Below, piece by piece: positions 1 through 12,531 of a DNA stretch of 64,000 nt (the stretch's first letter is position 1; each line of letters opens with the position of its first letter). Under the pieces are notes generated by a model that worked only from the letters and a program-made list of their open reading frames with translations, had not been told where the DNA came from and made no database searches. Position numbers and translations under genes: made by a program. The DNA comes from Haemonchus contortus. Its lineage: Eukaryota; Nematoda; Chromadorea; Rhabditida; Trichostrongylidae. The stretch lies in NCBI GenBank assembly GCA_000469685.2, contig LS997563.1, positions 11,975,940 through 12,039,939 of the forward strand. The letters run 5' to 3'.

Positions 1-215
1 CGACTTTTATTCGATCCCCATGAAGTTGAGTGATCGCGTATTTCTTCGGTTGTGATGAGTCGTGTCTCTGGAACTGTTGAAAGAAGTGATGTGACACTTA
101 GGCAATGTGTAAAAATCGTCGGGTTACGTCAATTTGGTGTGGTGCCCAGTATCGCTGTACGACATATTCGATTTGGCTTCTGCCATTTTCACACTGACTA
201 ATGAGTCTTCGAGCA

Positions 216-460
216 GAGGTGGTCTAGCGTTAAGAGGCGCTCTATTTCACACTCAAGGCCTGGGAACGAGTCCCAGATCGATACCTGCCCAGACAAGCCT
301 ACCCTCCAATCTTTCTGGGATAGTTTGATTAGGACAAGGATTATCCGAGATGATAAAAGCACTAACCTGTACATCGGCAGACCACCACAAGTCATTGCCT
401 TGGCCCCAGGCGTGTTTGATACGCCACTACGATTTTGGGAGCAAGTCGAATCCCGGAATG
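216..460 (+). mobile_element. tRNA-derived SINE, decayed copy
   Basis: It begins GAGGTGGTCTAGCG (tRNA A-box-like), followed by a B-box-like GGAACGAGTCCC. Next come the family body motifs GATCGATACCTGCC, GATAAAAGCACTAACCTGTA and CATCGGCAGACCACC. It fades out after TACGCCACTACGATTTTGG. The 3' terminal part is missing or unrecognisable. Confidence 0.75.
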
Positions 461-2096
461 CTATTTATTGCCACCGAAAGATTTCATCTACAACCCTCCG
501 GGATGCTTTCTGACTATTCAACTTATCAATGCTCTTTATCGGTAGTACTAAGTGAGCAAGTATATTGAAACGTTCTGGAAAACTGCGCAGTCTTTTCCCC
601 CCTCTGACTCTGAAAAATAGCAGCCATAGTGAAGATAGATCATTCCCTACACTGTTTGTGGATGCCAAAGTGCCAGCCCTGAAAACTCATTTCGAAGACA
701 TACAGTGCATTAAACGATCCCATTCCACTTTTTGTTGGCCGTTCGCTAAATTTAATCGGATGCAATCACATTATGAACAACAGCGCACATCGTCACTCTA
801 CAAAAAATGCTCATAAATTCTGTATATCATTTTTTCTATTTGAATTACCATCCACTTTATCTCAACAAAAAGTTCTCTGCATACTTTATGTGCCTACCGG
901 CACATTCTGATTATTTATTCTGATTACGGTGCCTGTAGACCGCGTCTTACCAGCTCAGGTAAAGACTGATGTCTAACTCGTCCAGAAACCGTACTTCCAT
1001 CCGAACACAGCAGGCCGCACTTTCATTTTTATGATTCTTCTGTGATCCTGCATATTTTCAGAGAAGTGCAATGAAATTATACATAAAATGAAAGCAGCTC
1101 GAACGGTGTGACTGCGGAAAATCGTCGCCATACTAGAGCTGCCATCGTTTTCCACATATGTCTAAGTGCATGTGAGCAGATTCCTCTGGAATTTGTAGTC
1201 TGTATGGCTCATCCCCGGTGTCCTTTCTGTGAACGTGGCTTCCTATTAGGACAGACATGCTTCGCCGAAGGCCCTGCCACGAGTTGTTCGCTCTTTTCAG
1301 AAATTCTGTAGGTACCCATAGTTTCATAGATTCGTCCAGAAAGCGTTCGTCCTGAGAGCTTTGATAGGTGGGTCTGATAGGTGCTCAGGTACGTTTGTCA
1401 ACAACCTCAGCATCTGCTGGATCTAGGGAGCTTTTCTTTGAGGTGACTTGGGTGAACGTAATTAATGAGCTTGCCTTTGGGGGATATAGGTCATTTATGA
1501 AACGTTGTTTGTTTGTTGTTCCGTCTTTTTGTTTCCTCCCAAGGCAGCTTCAATTTGTTAATGAAAGCCGCAGAAATTTTGGCAACGTTAAGACTGTCTC
1601 TTCATTAAAATCAAGTAGAAATCTGTGAACTCACAGTCAGGAATTTCAAGTAAGTCTCAGCAGGTGTGGTTAAGGTATAACGGAGAGAAAGACCATCGGC
1701 TTCTGTTCGATGTTTTTTGGCAGTTCATCCAAAGGAATCAGGATCCTAACCGTATTGTATGTTCGAAAAAAAACGTGGCAAATCGAAGTGCTTCCCACGA
1801 ATGAATATAGTATTTATGTCCGCCACAGCTTAGCAGTTTTTCAAAGAAACGATGAAATTATTTCCGATGTCTTTCATCCGGTTGTGGCACTTGCTTTCCG
1901 AGCCTCCTCCATACGATGTGTGATGATTGGACTATGGTCCAGCTCGAGCTCCGACTTCTGGCTTACTGCCCTTCTTTGTTGAACGAACATCTCTAATCTC
2001 TGGCATCCACCTCTGCAGTCATTCGACATAATGACAATTTATTTCTATTGTATGAGGCTACTCGGGGTTAGAAACACCTCTTTGCTGCAACTATAC
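461..2096. other. No gene recognised
   Basis: AT-rich noncoding-looking DNA. Reading frames stay below 95 codons on both strands and none resembles a known family. Confidence 0.55.
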
Positions 2097-2104
2097 CAGA
2101 AAGG

Positions 2105-2483
2105 GGGGTCCGGGAACTTCTCCCCTAACACGGCGTCGCAGACGCCGCACCCGCCGCCTATCGCGGGATTGCGATGGAAGATTGGAGCGCGCAATTTCTG
2201 AGGTAGGGAGTCCTTTAATTATTTGGATTGGCTGGCCGCTCTTTTCAATTCCAATGCGGTATTGATCGTCGATTAAATAGGAGGAGTCATTCTAATTAAT
2301 CAAGTCTAATAAACACGAAAACGAAAAAGAAACAGAAGAAAAACGATTAAATCTAATAAAAAAGCAAGGCAATCAACGAAAAATTCCGCGTCCTATCGAT
2401 TGGCGGGAGTACGGTAATTGCAGTGACATTTGCCGCATGCCGCAAGGGAGAATGCCGCGATAGGGGAGAAGTTCCGTTACCCC
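2105..2483. mobile_element. 379-bp MITE with ~30-bp terminal inverted repeats and 8-bp target duplication
   Basis: The left end GGGGTCCGGGAACTTCTCCC and the reverse complement of the right end GGGGTAACGGAACTTCTCCC continue matching to about 30 bases. CAGAAAGG flanks it at 2097-2104 and 2484-2491. An 8-bp duplication with GG-initial ends fits hAT-, P- or Merlin-like superfamilies; I cannot choose. The interior has a GC-rich hairpin (GGCGTC GCA GACGCC near 2133) and an A-rich middle. No ORF. Confidence 0.8.
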
Positions 2484-2491
2484 CAGAAAGG

Positions 2492-5400
2492 GATCCCTCA
2501 CGAGAACCTGAAGCTTATCGGTTCCTGTGCATTACATTTTTATTCCACGAGTTGAGAAGATCTTGAAAGTTACGTTGGTAACTTCCAGATGTTCAATCCT
2601 ATTATGCCGAAAGAACAACACAGTATAAGCCCCGCTTGGTCTGTCTAAACATTTTTGGTTGACCCCCCAAATATTGAACTGAACATTCCGTTGTAAGAGC
2701 TGTCAAAGTTTCATTCACCTTGACTTTCACGGAGCACATACCATACTCTTATTAAAGACCTCATGGAAGGGGACCCGAACAGCTAAAGCTCGGGCAGCCA
2801 TGTCTTGATGTGAGTCTTGTATTATCCTAGCCAGGAGTTTTAAAGGTTAGAGTTGTAGAGACGGTTTTCAATGTAAGGGAACACTTAACCATTCCAATCA
2901 GAATGGTAGCCATGAATGAGTGCCAAGAAAAGTATGCACTCGTCTATGCCTAAATTAGTTCGATGCGAAATCAAGGGTATGGGTGGTCCGAAGTCTACTG
3001 GGTATAGTAACTCTGAATTTATCTTTTTTTCATAACATAAGTGCGCCTCTATGCTAGCTTAGCCCACAGTAACCGAAGATAGCAGCTCAGGATTTTACCC
3101 AGAGTTCAATCCTCGGACCATGAGGGTTTGAGCAATTCCGGTACTTCACTTCTTGTTCGCTTCGAAGCAGGGCGAACCTCGAACGGAATAATGTAAGACT
3201 CTTCTGAGGCTTTTTTCATGCAATAATCGTACGGGGTTTCTAAAGTCTGGTTCTTTTACCACAGGAATTATGCGTCACAGGAGCAAAACATGTTGGTTTG
3301 CACACAACTCGAATTTGCACTGGTGCCCTTGTAGACAGATCGTTTATTTTTTTCCCTTCAGCGTTGAAGTGATTGGTGTGCTGAATAAACACACTTCCTG
3401 CAAGCTTCCTGTGATGACGTGGTTTGTGCAATGGTTGGAAAGCTCAGGTCTGTGTTTAGGCATTACGTTGGCTCGGAAATACAGTTCATTGGTTATGTGA
3501 GACTTCATCATCACATCAAAAAATGTGGGAACACATGATATTGATTGGGACCAATCAATTCTGTTTTTTGGGAAACGGCTGCCACAATCGCCTTCCATTC
3601 AGGGTCTGTCATCATCTGTGTGACGGTTTTGATGCGTTTGTAGCCTATAGAATGGCTGACGATGGTTCAGCCGATAGAAAAACCAGTGTTTTTTACTCCC
3701 AGATGGGTCTGCACTCAATAACCGACTCTAAAGTGATGGAGCCATCGTTGTTCTGAGCAAATCAGAGGTTCGCTCCCCGAACCACACGTTTTGGTGAAGC
3801 ATCACTTTCATTCACACATCTGCCCCTGGAAATAACAGCAGCACATAAACCTAGAGAACAATAATCAGCAACTTTCGATAAGTTGTTACGGTAAGTTTGG
3901 GATAGTAACGGTGACCAGGAAGTAGCTGGGAATCATAATCTCTAGGTATAGCCAACGCTTGTGAGTGATTCACATCCCCCGCACAGAAAAAAATCCGCAG
4001 GTTGACCTGCTGCAAGCCAATGCCCCAAAAGAAAACGTGGTCAGTGCACTGGACATGTGGGATTTGAGCATATGGTCAGGCATGACGTGGTTTTCAACAT
4101 CTTCAGTATCTGTGTCCTTTCAACTCCAACGTTCGAGGACGAATCAGAGAATCAGAAATATTTCGCGAAAACGTTCCCATGGAAGAAGTCATTGAGGCTA
4201 CTAATTTTTTGAGATAGTCTTCCCTTCCCCCGGTGCGGTCTCTTGCGATGACAAGTGCACCGATTATCCAAAAGGTCATGATTTTTGTTGTTTTCAAATA
4301 TCGTCCAGTCGAAACTTATCGATCATATCCGACCATGGACTGTTTTTCCCCGACGCCAATGAACAAACAGGCAATATCCTGACCAGCCGCCATAATCAAA
4401 CACTGCTGGGTGGCTGGGAGCTCATTTCGGAAAACACTGCTATGATAAATTTCAATCAATGCCCAGGCCACGTTCAGACTTCAAACAATTTCTATCCCAC
4501 GATATATAAATCGTCCTAAGAAGAGGGCGAGAACCGTTCATGTCCTTCGTTGGAGCTTCATAACTGTCTAAGCCTTCTCTCAGGTCTCTCAAGTCAACGA
4601 GAATCAGGACTTTTGGCTCAAATATATTAAAAAGATATGTGAAAATTTGGAAGAGGCGAAGTAACGTGCTCGCCAGTGTAGGGCTGGGCGACTAACAAAA
4701 CAAAGGTAGAAAGCAGGACGTATTGGACCGAATATTTTCTTGCATTGTCTTTCGCAGTTTCAATTGGATAGAAGGGTCGCCGCACCTTCGATTTGTTCTC
4801 GTGCTTAGCACCTTCGTTCATTCTTTGTGTCATTCAATGTCCTCTCAGAAAGGATCAGTCCCACTTTCACGTTTTGTCCTCTGAAATTCGATGAACTTTG
4901 AGCTCTTCAAAGTGGTCAAGTGGCCGCAACGGCCAAACCGCGCCGCGCCAACTTGTCCTAATGCCTCCCACCTATCTATAGGCCGAAAAAGGCTCATTAT
5001 TCCACTCAGCTCGATTTCCTTTTTCATGGTTCTACTGATTTCCATTCTTAACTGAACTGTGACAAATTCTTTCGTCTCAAATGGCTATCGACGTAATTGT
5101 TCTGCATACGTTTTTTAGAAACATTCAATCTTTAAAAGCGATGTACATAGGTGGCGCTTTTACTATACGAAATCAAGAGACTCAGAATTTATGAGTTCCA
5201 AACGTGATTTTGAATGGTTTGCTGTGATCAGGAGGGATTCACACACTGGGCCATCCTCACCATTCTGCTCCCAACGCATCTACCTCTTCTCTACTTCCTT
5301 TATAAGCATTGGATTTTAGGCTCGTGCAGGAGAGTTTAGGAGGCAGAGACAAAGTTCTGGGAGTCAGTGTGTACAACTAGGTCAGTAATCAACAGAATTC

Positions 5401-6130
5401 TTTTACAACCGACTGTTTCTGGGTAAAAATGAAAAGTTCGTTGATATTTTCTCATTGCTTGCAATTCTACTACATACATATACCCACTGATGCAGAGAAA
5501 GGTATAGCACATATAGCAAAGGTTTTCGGTTGTATACATGTACATGTAATATCGCCGTCTTCAAATTTGTAAGTGATCTGATAATGCTAAGATTTGCAGC
5601 GGTCAATGGTCTAATTAGCGACATTCCTACTTCTTTTTCTGATAGACGAACGTGTATCATTGTCTGCTATGATCATGACAGGCTCGTTTTCAATACAACA
5701 ATGAGCTGGTTCGGGTTCGTAAGCGTCCGACGACGTTGGCATCAGGTTCCTGGGGCGGCATAATGCCCACCCTGTAGGCAGCTTCTTCGAACTTTATCTC
5801 TCTGAAGGCCAGTGTGCAGCACAACATTCCAGGTCCGCCTGCGTATCATGCCCCTCACTTCTCAGTTCTTCCCAATGCCTTTTAGTTGCCCAGTTTATTT
5901 CAATTTAAATCCTTTTGGAAGTCACTTTCCAATATATTCAGTTCTAAACGTTCGGCCACTAACTCTCCTTCTTGCAGCTTCGTTTACCTTTTGAATGAAA
6001 AACTTTATCCGATCGCGACCTCAAAAAACTGATTGCCATCATAGGAAAAGCACCTTCAATAACAAAAACGGTTCAGAGTGGAAGCAAAGATTTCGCTTGG
6101 TCCCAAAGTAGCTGAAAATCAGCCGGTGCC
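2492..6130. other. No gene recognised
   Basis: No family recognised in any frame. Short palindromes occur near 4921-4935 (TGGCCG CAA CGGCCA). Confidence 0.55.
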
Positions 6131-6385
6131 TCACCTCATAATCAGCTTGTCACACCTGTCACCTATCGTCGTTTGTTTTCCTCGAGCGAGAACCAGCGAC
6201 ATCTCCATTTGTTCCTGTGTCCAGTGGATCGTCCTGGCGGCGCAACACTTCTGTCTTCGAAGCTTCCGTGAAGAGGTCTGACCATTGCAATAGTGGCTGT
6301 CCTGGGGTTCTTTTGACATTCCCAGACATCTATTGCATTGGTCCAACCGTGATCACAAAATCCCTTAACTTTTCTGTCCCACCTG
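6131..6385 (-). mobile_element. LINE 3' fragment, probably RTE-type ORF2 C-terminus, decayed
   Basis: The minus strand reads KGFCDHGWTNAIDVW, then an eroded middle and STGHRNKWRCRWFSLEENKRR followed by a stop. This parallels the C-terminal pattern of the fragments at 26703 and 61433 (DDRWTRAV...W, then TT.A.R..W...W.PLEE). Several positions are changed. RTE-type assignment rests on family memory. Confidence 0.5.
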
Positions 6386-7141
6386 ATCTTTTTGTTTTTG
6401 TTAGCTTGTAGCCCTAGGGAATCCTTTATAGCCAGTCGAGTTCGGTTCTCCTCCCATGGTCCGGAGACGTTTCAAAAATTTAGCTCATAGTTAAGATTTT
6501 ATCGACAGGGAAATGATCACAGTGTCTCTTTTCATAGCTTTTTCCTATCTTTACTGTCAAATTTATAAGGGCTATTTTAACTGAAAGCAGATGACTAGCC
6601 AGTACAGCTGGGTGTCTCCGAAGTGGAACCATAACTATATGAAACGGCGAAAAAGAAAGTTATATGAGGTCATCAGTAGGAAGAAAGAAGTAGTAGCGAA
6701 ATAAGTAGAAAGACCTTCGAGCAGTGTACGTCACAGAGATGGTCCTATCTTTTGAACAACGGGACACAATCTCCGGTCGTTCCGCTTCTTCGACAGTGGA
6801 ACGGTTTGCAGCCCCTAGTGCCATCTAGTGTACACTAGCCAAGCAGGCTATCTTTTACTTTTTCGTTTTTATCTTTTTTCGTAATCATGCAATTAATCTT
6901 CTCATTCGCATTCATAGACATCTTTTCTCCGATTTTTCTTCCCGATTTTTCTTGCCACCAATTCTAAGCAATGCGCGGTGCCCGGCACGAGAGGCGCATT
7001 AATCTCGATTGTTCAAGGTTAAGCGAGTTGAAATTGAGCCCTTAATCTCTACTTTTTGGTTTTCTACGTATTCCTTCCTACAGACGGCTCGGGTAGGCAC
7101 CATTGTGATGGATATATGCGATTTATTGTTCGGTATGAATA
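6386..7141. other. No gene recognised
   Basis: Between a LINE fragment and a SINE; only short frames, nothing identified. Confidence 0.55.
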
Positions 7142-7432
7142 GAGGTGACGAAGTGTCGAGTGGCGCACTATTACGCACGCATGGTCCAGGGATCAGATCC
7201 CGGATCAGTATCTGCTGAGCTAACCATACTTTCCATCCATTCGGGGTCGGTTATCGGTGCCAGACTTGTCTGGAGAGATAAAAGCACTACTTAGACGTAG
7301 GTTGGCCACCGCACTTCAGTGTGTAGGTCGAATACGCATTTAGACTGCCTTACGACTATGAATGGAAGTCAAAGGGGGCTCACCCTGAAGACGGAACCGA
7401 TTAACTCCAAAGACTTTATCCCTTTACCCTTT
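7142..7432 (+). mobile_element. tRNA-derived SINE, near full length
   Basis: The 5' part has GTGGCGCAC and a B-box-like GATCAGATCCCGGATC. The body carries GGTCGGTTATCGGTGCCAGAC, GATAAAAGCACT and TTGGCCACCGCA. The 3' end is GACGGAACCGATTAAC then AAAGACTTTATCCCTTT. All family segments are present in order, with scattered changes. Confidence 0.8.
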
Positions 7433-7624
7433 AATTTCAGAGATAGACCTTTTGTTTAAAGGGTCGCTCAGTACAGAGATGCACTTCTTTCTAATTGAAG
7501 GAATCCGCAGCAACCGAAGAATTTCACAGCTGTTTCTCAGAAACCAAGCTACCCTCATTGAAAGCGAATGACATTGCTGCCCTCGTCGAGTCGTTCTAGT
7601 CACCTCAAAAACATTAAAGATGAT

Positions 7625-8700
7625 TTAGTGCTTTACAGTTGAGTCAACAATTAGTCTACAGTGCCACATACATTGAACAAATCCACTCCCACACATGTTT
7701 ATCCCAAAGGGAAGGACGATGACGATTTTAGGAATTAGTCAATTCATTCGTTATGAATCATCGAACGAATCATCATTTGGATCTATAGGGACATTCTAAT
7801 GGTTGTTGAATTGCACTATAAATTCTATACGTTGTCTGGAGCCCTCGCATCTCAAGCATCGACCACTAATTGGGTGATTTCGAAAAATCGAGGAACCCAA
7901 TATGAATATGGAGAGCAGTATTTCTCAAGTTCATTCATTTTCACTTTCAGTTTCGGTTTTCATTCCAGTTAAATTGCGCCAGAGCTGGTGTTGTGGGGAG
8001 TGGCGCACTTCAAACACGCATGGTAACGAGTTCGAGTCCCGGATCGATATCTGTCTAGGCCAACCAAGCCTTCCATCCCTCCGGAGTCGTTTATTTGGTA
8101 CCAGACTCGTCTAGGAGGATCGAAGCACTGAATTGTACATCGGCTGGCCACCGAAGTCATTGTATAGGCCACATATGAACACATTACGCCACTACGATTC
8201 TAAATGGAAGTCAAGTCCGGGGGTCCGTCCCTCAGACGGGATTATTATAGCCGAAAACCTTTTATTCTTCATTTACCGTGGGTTGGTATACACTGTGAAA
8301 CGACAACTCGTGAATGGAACCCTGGGGGCTTTATTTCTCGTGGGCATGCTATTTAGCGTTTTTCTTTATGAAATATAGCTAGACCCTTAACTGTCCAATT
8401 CTTCACTAGCGTTTTCTTGCTATTTACTAACTCTCCCTGATGAGGTGATGGTATGGTGCTCAACAAACCTCCATACAACTGGTATCTGGCGTTCCGAACC
8501 GAACAGTTCCGCTAATATTTGCAAAGACTACATCTACAGTACACATGTGTAGTCGCAGTCCATAGTGGAAAGCTTTTATGATCGATCCATTGGGAGAGAC
8601 AAGTGAAGAAGACTTATGTCCACTGTAACGGTCTCACTGAAACTTCACCAAAAGATAGTTACACCTACGTCTAGTCGATTTCTCGATCAGCCTCCGTAAC
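7625..8700 (+). repeat. Composite repeat D, first copy, split by a SINE
   Basis: The left part (7625-7860) has GTTATGAATCATCGAACGAA, GGATCTATAGGGACATTCTA and CTATACGTTGTCTGGAG. The right part (8497-8700) has GAACAGTTCCGCTAATATTT, ATCGATCCATTGGGAGAGA, AACGGTCTCACTGAAAC and AGATAGTTACACCTACG. Both parts recur in the same order and orientation at 8917-9480. The SINE at 7987-8272 lies between them. Confidence 0.65.
7987..8272 (+). mobile_element. tRNA-derived SINE, near full length
   Basis: It begins GGTGTTGTGGGGAGTGGCGC, with B-box GAGTTCGAGTCCCGGATCG, then CTAGGCCAACCAAGCCTTCC, GGTACCAGACTCGTCT and CATCGGCTGGCCACCG. The 3' end has CTCAGACGGGATTATTA followed by CTTTTATTCTT. It separates the two halves of the first copy of the composite repeat at 7625-8700. 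Confidence 0.85.
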
Positions 8701-8764
8701 CGACAAGAATTAAAGGCCAAAATCGAGTCAATAATTAGGGTGTTGTTATTTCGCCGCAGTATGG

Positions 8765-8880
8765 GTTCCGAAAGTCCCACAAGGTTGGCGATTTATGGAT
8801 GAAACTTCAGTCTCGGTCGGGACTCGAATCAGTGCCTGTGCTTTCCAGGGACCGTGCTCTATCCCTAACAGTACACTCTA
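8765..8880 (-). repeat. tRNA-like segment, possible second SINE family
   Basis: The minus strand reads TGTTAGGGATAGAGCACGG, then a B-box-like GATTCGAGTCCCGACCGAG. This suggests a tRNA-derived head. The body does not match the main SINE. Only one copy was recognised. Confidence 0.3.
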
Positions 8881-8881
8881 A

Positions 8882-8905
8882 ATAATAATAATAATAATAA
8901 TAAAT
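8882..8905 (+). repeat. (AAT)n microsatellite
   Basis: About eight uninterrupted AAT units, next to the tRNA-like segment and just before the second composite repeat. Confidence 0.95.
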
Positions 8906-8916
8906 AGTCTATTTAT

Positions 8917-9480
8917 CACAGATGTACACTGAGCAATTCCACTCCACTCAGTGTTATCCCAAACGGGAGGGGGTGTAGATCCAGGAAGCAACCGGCTCGC
9001 TTCTTATGAATCAGCAACGAATCATCGGTCGGATTTACGGGGACATTTAGAAGCTTGTTGGGATTGCTTCATAAACTTCGTAGGTTGTCTGATGACTCCG
9101 CTTGTCCATCCTGGACACCATTCCGGTGATCTTGAACTTCTTCCGAGATATGAGAACCGAAGCTTCGAAGAACTGATGCAGAGGACTGTTTTGTTGCAGA
9201 GGACGGCTAAGCAAGCGTTCCCCTGTTGTCTTATTCCTGGTCAGATAAAGTTATGACGGCCTGTGAGCTTTTGCACAACTGCAAACCGGACAGTTCTGCT
9301 AATATTTGCATAGGCTACACTCAGAGCACTCATATGTAGCTGCACACCTAAAAAGTTCTATTTTTGATCGATCCAATGGAGAGAATTGGATGGAGAAGTC
9401 ATATGTTCACCATAACGGTCTCACCGTGAGTTTACCAAAAAAGTAGTTACACCTACGCCTACTGGTTTTCTGAACCTCCA
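8917..9480 (+). repeat. Composite repeat D, second copy
   Basis: CTTATGAATCAGCAACGAAT, GGATTTACGGGGACATTTAG, CTTCGTAGGTTGTCTGATG; then GGACAGTTCTGCTAATATTT, ATCGATCCAATGGAGAGA, AACGGTCTCACCGTGAG and AGTAGTTACACCTACGCC. Coding potential of the 101-residue frame inside is doubtful and no domain is recognised. A weaker relative may lie at about 12940-13150, and a fragment near 56690. Confidence 0.65.
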
Positions 9481-9704
9481 TGGACGGCAGAGCGATTTAT
9501 AGGTTCACCTAACAGCTATGGCGTAACCTCCCACCTTCACAGAGCGCCCTCTACTGCATCATACAGTAAATGCACTCCGAAAGGCCAGAAAAGTAGGCTT
9601 TCGATTGCTATGGGATGAGAGTTACGAGAAAGTCGTTGTGCAACCATGCTGCGTATTTCTTCTCATGTATGGATGTCACATTTCACGTCCTATGACAAAT
9701 TAAT

Positions 9705-9940
9705 GGTGGAAGTGATGCAGCGGCAAGTGGCACGCTATTGTACACACATGGTCACGGGTTCGAGCATCCGGATAGGCTAACCAAGCCTTCCATCCATCCG
9801 CACTAGGATGTTTTGCGCCAGACACTTCTGGGAGGATGAAAACACTAACTTCTATTTTGTCTGTCCACTGCAAGTCATTTTATAGGCCATACACGCATTC
9901 CAACCGCCATTCCCGTTCTGAATGGAAGTTGAACGTGGGA
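9705..9940 (+). mobile_element. tRNA-derived SINE, 3'-shortened copy
   Basis: GGTGGAAGTGATGCAGCGGC leads, then CATGGTCACGGGTTCGAG (B box). GGATAGGCTAACCAAGCC and CTTCTGGGAGGATGAAAACAC follow. It fades after TTCTGAATGGAAGTTGAA. A short internal deletion removes the GATCGATATC segment. Confidence 0.75.
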
Positions 9941-11819
9941 GAGAATGTAACAAAGCAGATCGATCAGCTTTGTACTTGAATAACAGACTAATCTGATGTT
10001 TTCGTTTGCTAATCGATCGATATGATTATGGTGATTATTGGGGAAATCCTTTGTTGTCTCTGTTGTTTGTCAAACTTCGAAGAGACACCGTAGAACGAGG
10101 CTGTTCTAGATTGTACGGTCCACGTTTCTGTGCGTTACCTACCTCCATCTTCATACCAATTCATATCAGTACATTCTTCGTCCTTCGTCAACATATTTGT
10201 TCCAAAGCCTCAAGGCTCCCCTTGATACCACCCTTCGTTGTCTATTGCCACCACTTTCACCTTTCCAAAATTCCCTCTTCTCTCCCTCATACAATTTCCT
10301 CCTTTTTGGGAAGGGGAAAACCGTATTTTCTTCACTACAATTAGTACTTATTGAATAGGATCAGCTTGTTTACCTGATTTATTTTGATTTTGTTTACGCG
10401 ACAAGTGGACTCGACACTTGTGATGCATGACTCAACATACGTAGCATGGTCATAAGATGTTTTTTGGGACGAAATAACTTGAGTGGCTAGGGCGATCGTA
10501 CTGTCTATTCAAGGTCATTCCGCTAAAGGTAAACACCTAGCGCATCTTATCGGATAACTAGTAAACAAGTTGTTTTGAAAGGGAAACCGTCTATGTGGAC
10601 ATAGTTCCGTTTTTTGTTTCCCCTCCTGATCAGTTCCTTCACCTTTTTACCTACAGTTTGGAAGGTATTAAATACATTCTTTCGTTCTTTTGCTTACTCG
10701 GAAACGAAGGGTCGTTTCTTTCGTGCCTCCTTTTTTTGGGCGTTTCTTCTGAAGATTTTTTGGGGTTTTGGGTATTTATTCCTTTTCAGCTCCACTTCGC
10801 TTTTTGACGGTTCGCCTCCGATCATGCAAGGCGAAGTTTTTTTTTACTAACTGTGGTTGAACTTTCATCAACCAGTTTTCCCTGTTTCCCATTCAGCGAA
10901 AGTATCCAAAGGATTTCCTCCCGTAGAATAGACCATGATCGAATTTCTCTCAATTTTAGTTGAAACCCTGACTTTCGTGTCTTCTAGTTTAGGCCTTTCT
11001 TCTACTGAGCTGAAGTTTCAGCCTCTGCGCCTTCCACATAAGGGAAAACACCCTCAAGTCAATCCTGTAGACCAGGATACTCCTTTACACCTGGTCAATA
11101 CATGGATTACCTTGATATCGGTCACCGTAGCGCTGAATGACGATTTTCTCTTGGCATAACGATCGCTCTTTGTAGAAGTACTGTACGTTGGAAAAAAAGC
11201 AATACCTATAAATATTTCGCTGCGTTCCGCCCAATAGTCTGCCTGTCTATCCGAGGACACAGCGGCAAAGAACTTCGCCCAATGTTCTCGCTCCCATCGC
11301 TTTCATTGCTATGCTCGCTGCTTTCTATTCATTGCCATTTCTCCTCATTGAAATGTCTTAACTAGCTCTCCAACTTATCTCCTAGCACGCAGACCGTAAT
11401 ACTAAGTGAGGATTCTTGACTTTTTCGTCCTTTTTTAGCTTTTTGTCGCAATGATGAGCTAAAATGTGATAAAAAAAAACATCAGAGCTCCTTGTCTGTA
11501 TCATACCCCCCTCCCCCGTGTGCAAAGCTAGCTAGTTCGAGAACAGTGTTCGCTTTTATATAAAAATACCGGAAACTAGATCCTGACTGGCTATGAACAG
11601 TCAGTGTACGTAACTGCTCGCCCCATGTCAAATAAGAACGGCATGATCGAAATAAATGTGGGTCACCCTATATGTTGATTGCCATACAGTTATCCGTTCA
11701 TCCTGCCCCAGGAACTTTTTGAGGACTCCAGATTTGTATCCCCTTGTCAAAATCTCGCAATGGTTTTCTTACCTGAACTCGTATGTATCCAAGGAGTATT
11801 GGTAAAGCTGTTCAGGGTG
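9941..11819. other. No gene recognised
   Basis: The longest frame (10006-10344, 112 codons) is pyrimidine-driven and lacks a recognisable domain. T-rich stretches are common. Confidence 0.5.
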
Positions 11820-12006
11820 GAGGTGGTATGGTGGCACGTAGGCGCGCTAACAACTGTGGCTCGGGGATTGAGTCGTTAACCGATACACGCTCAATCCTTG
11901 TGCCCCTTTTGGGTCGGTCAGTTGGCAGAGGCTTGTATGAAAGGATAAAAACTTCGACTAGTACATTGACTGACCACCGCAGTGTAGTACTATGGCATTG
12001 TACATA
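11820..12006 (+). mobile_element. tRNA-derived SINE, left part, split by a MITE
   Basis: It begins GAGGTGGTATGGTGGCACGTAGGCGCGC and continues through GGGTCGGTCAGTTGGCAGAG, AGGATAAAAACTTCGACTAG and TTGACTGACCACCGCAG. It stops at the TA (12005-12006) that borders the MITE 12007-12531. The rest of the same SINE resumes at 12532. Confidence 0.75.
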
Positions 12007-12531
12007 CAGTAGCGCTAAAAGTCTTCGGTGAAATGGTTCTTCAGCCGTACTTTTCAGTCGTAACTTCTTTCCTGCTGGATCTAATCAAGCGAAATTTCTA
12101 TATTCGGAGCGTGGATGTATTGTGAATATTTACCACTATTAACTTGCAATCTGATCATGTTCCAGATATTCCAAAGGGCATGAAAATAAGATCGAGTGAA
12201 AATACAGATGATGGTCCTTCTAGAATCTCTTTCCTTTTTGTCATGTCAAAAGTGTACGAGCGGTAATGCCGATCACAATAGATGATAAAAACGCACATAA
12301 GGTGCGAATAAGTGCAGACGCCAACAACTTTAGTTTTAGCAAAATCTGCTACCACAACAAACACCTTGCTCTACCTGTGGTTATTGCAGCTTTGCAGTGA
12401 AATAGGGTTGGGTAGGGTGAAATATGCTCTAGTTAAACATATCCAAATTTCGTGTCATTCGGTCTACTAAGAAAAAAGTTATGAACGAAAAAGCGTCAAA
12501 GCATTTCACCGAAGACTTTCGAGCGCTACTG
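12007..12531. mobile_element. TA-flanked MITE inserted in a SINE
   Basis: The left end CAGTAGCGCT(AA)AAGTCTTCGGTGAAATG matches the reverse complement of the right end, CATTTCACCGAAGACTTTCGAGCGCTACTG, giving terminal inverted repeats of about 28 bp. A TA dinucleotide flanks each end. It is 525 bp with no coding capacity. This fits a non-autonomous Tc1/mariner-superfamily element. No second copy was recognised in the window. Confidence 0.85.
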
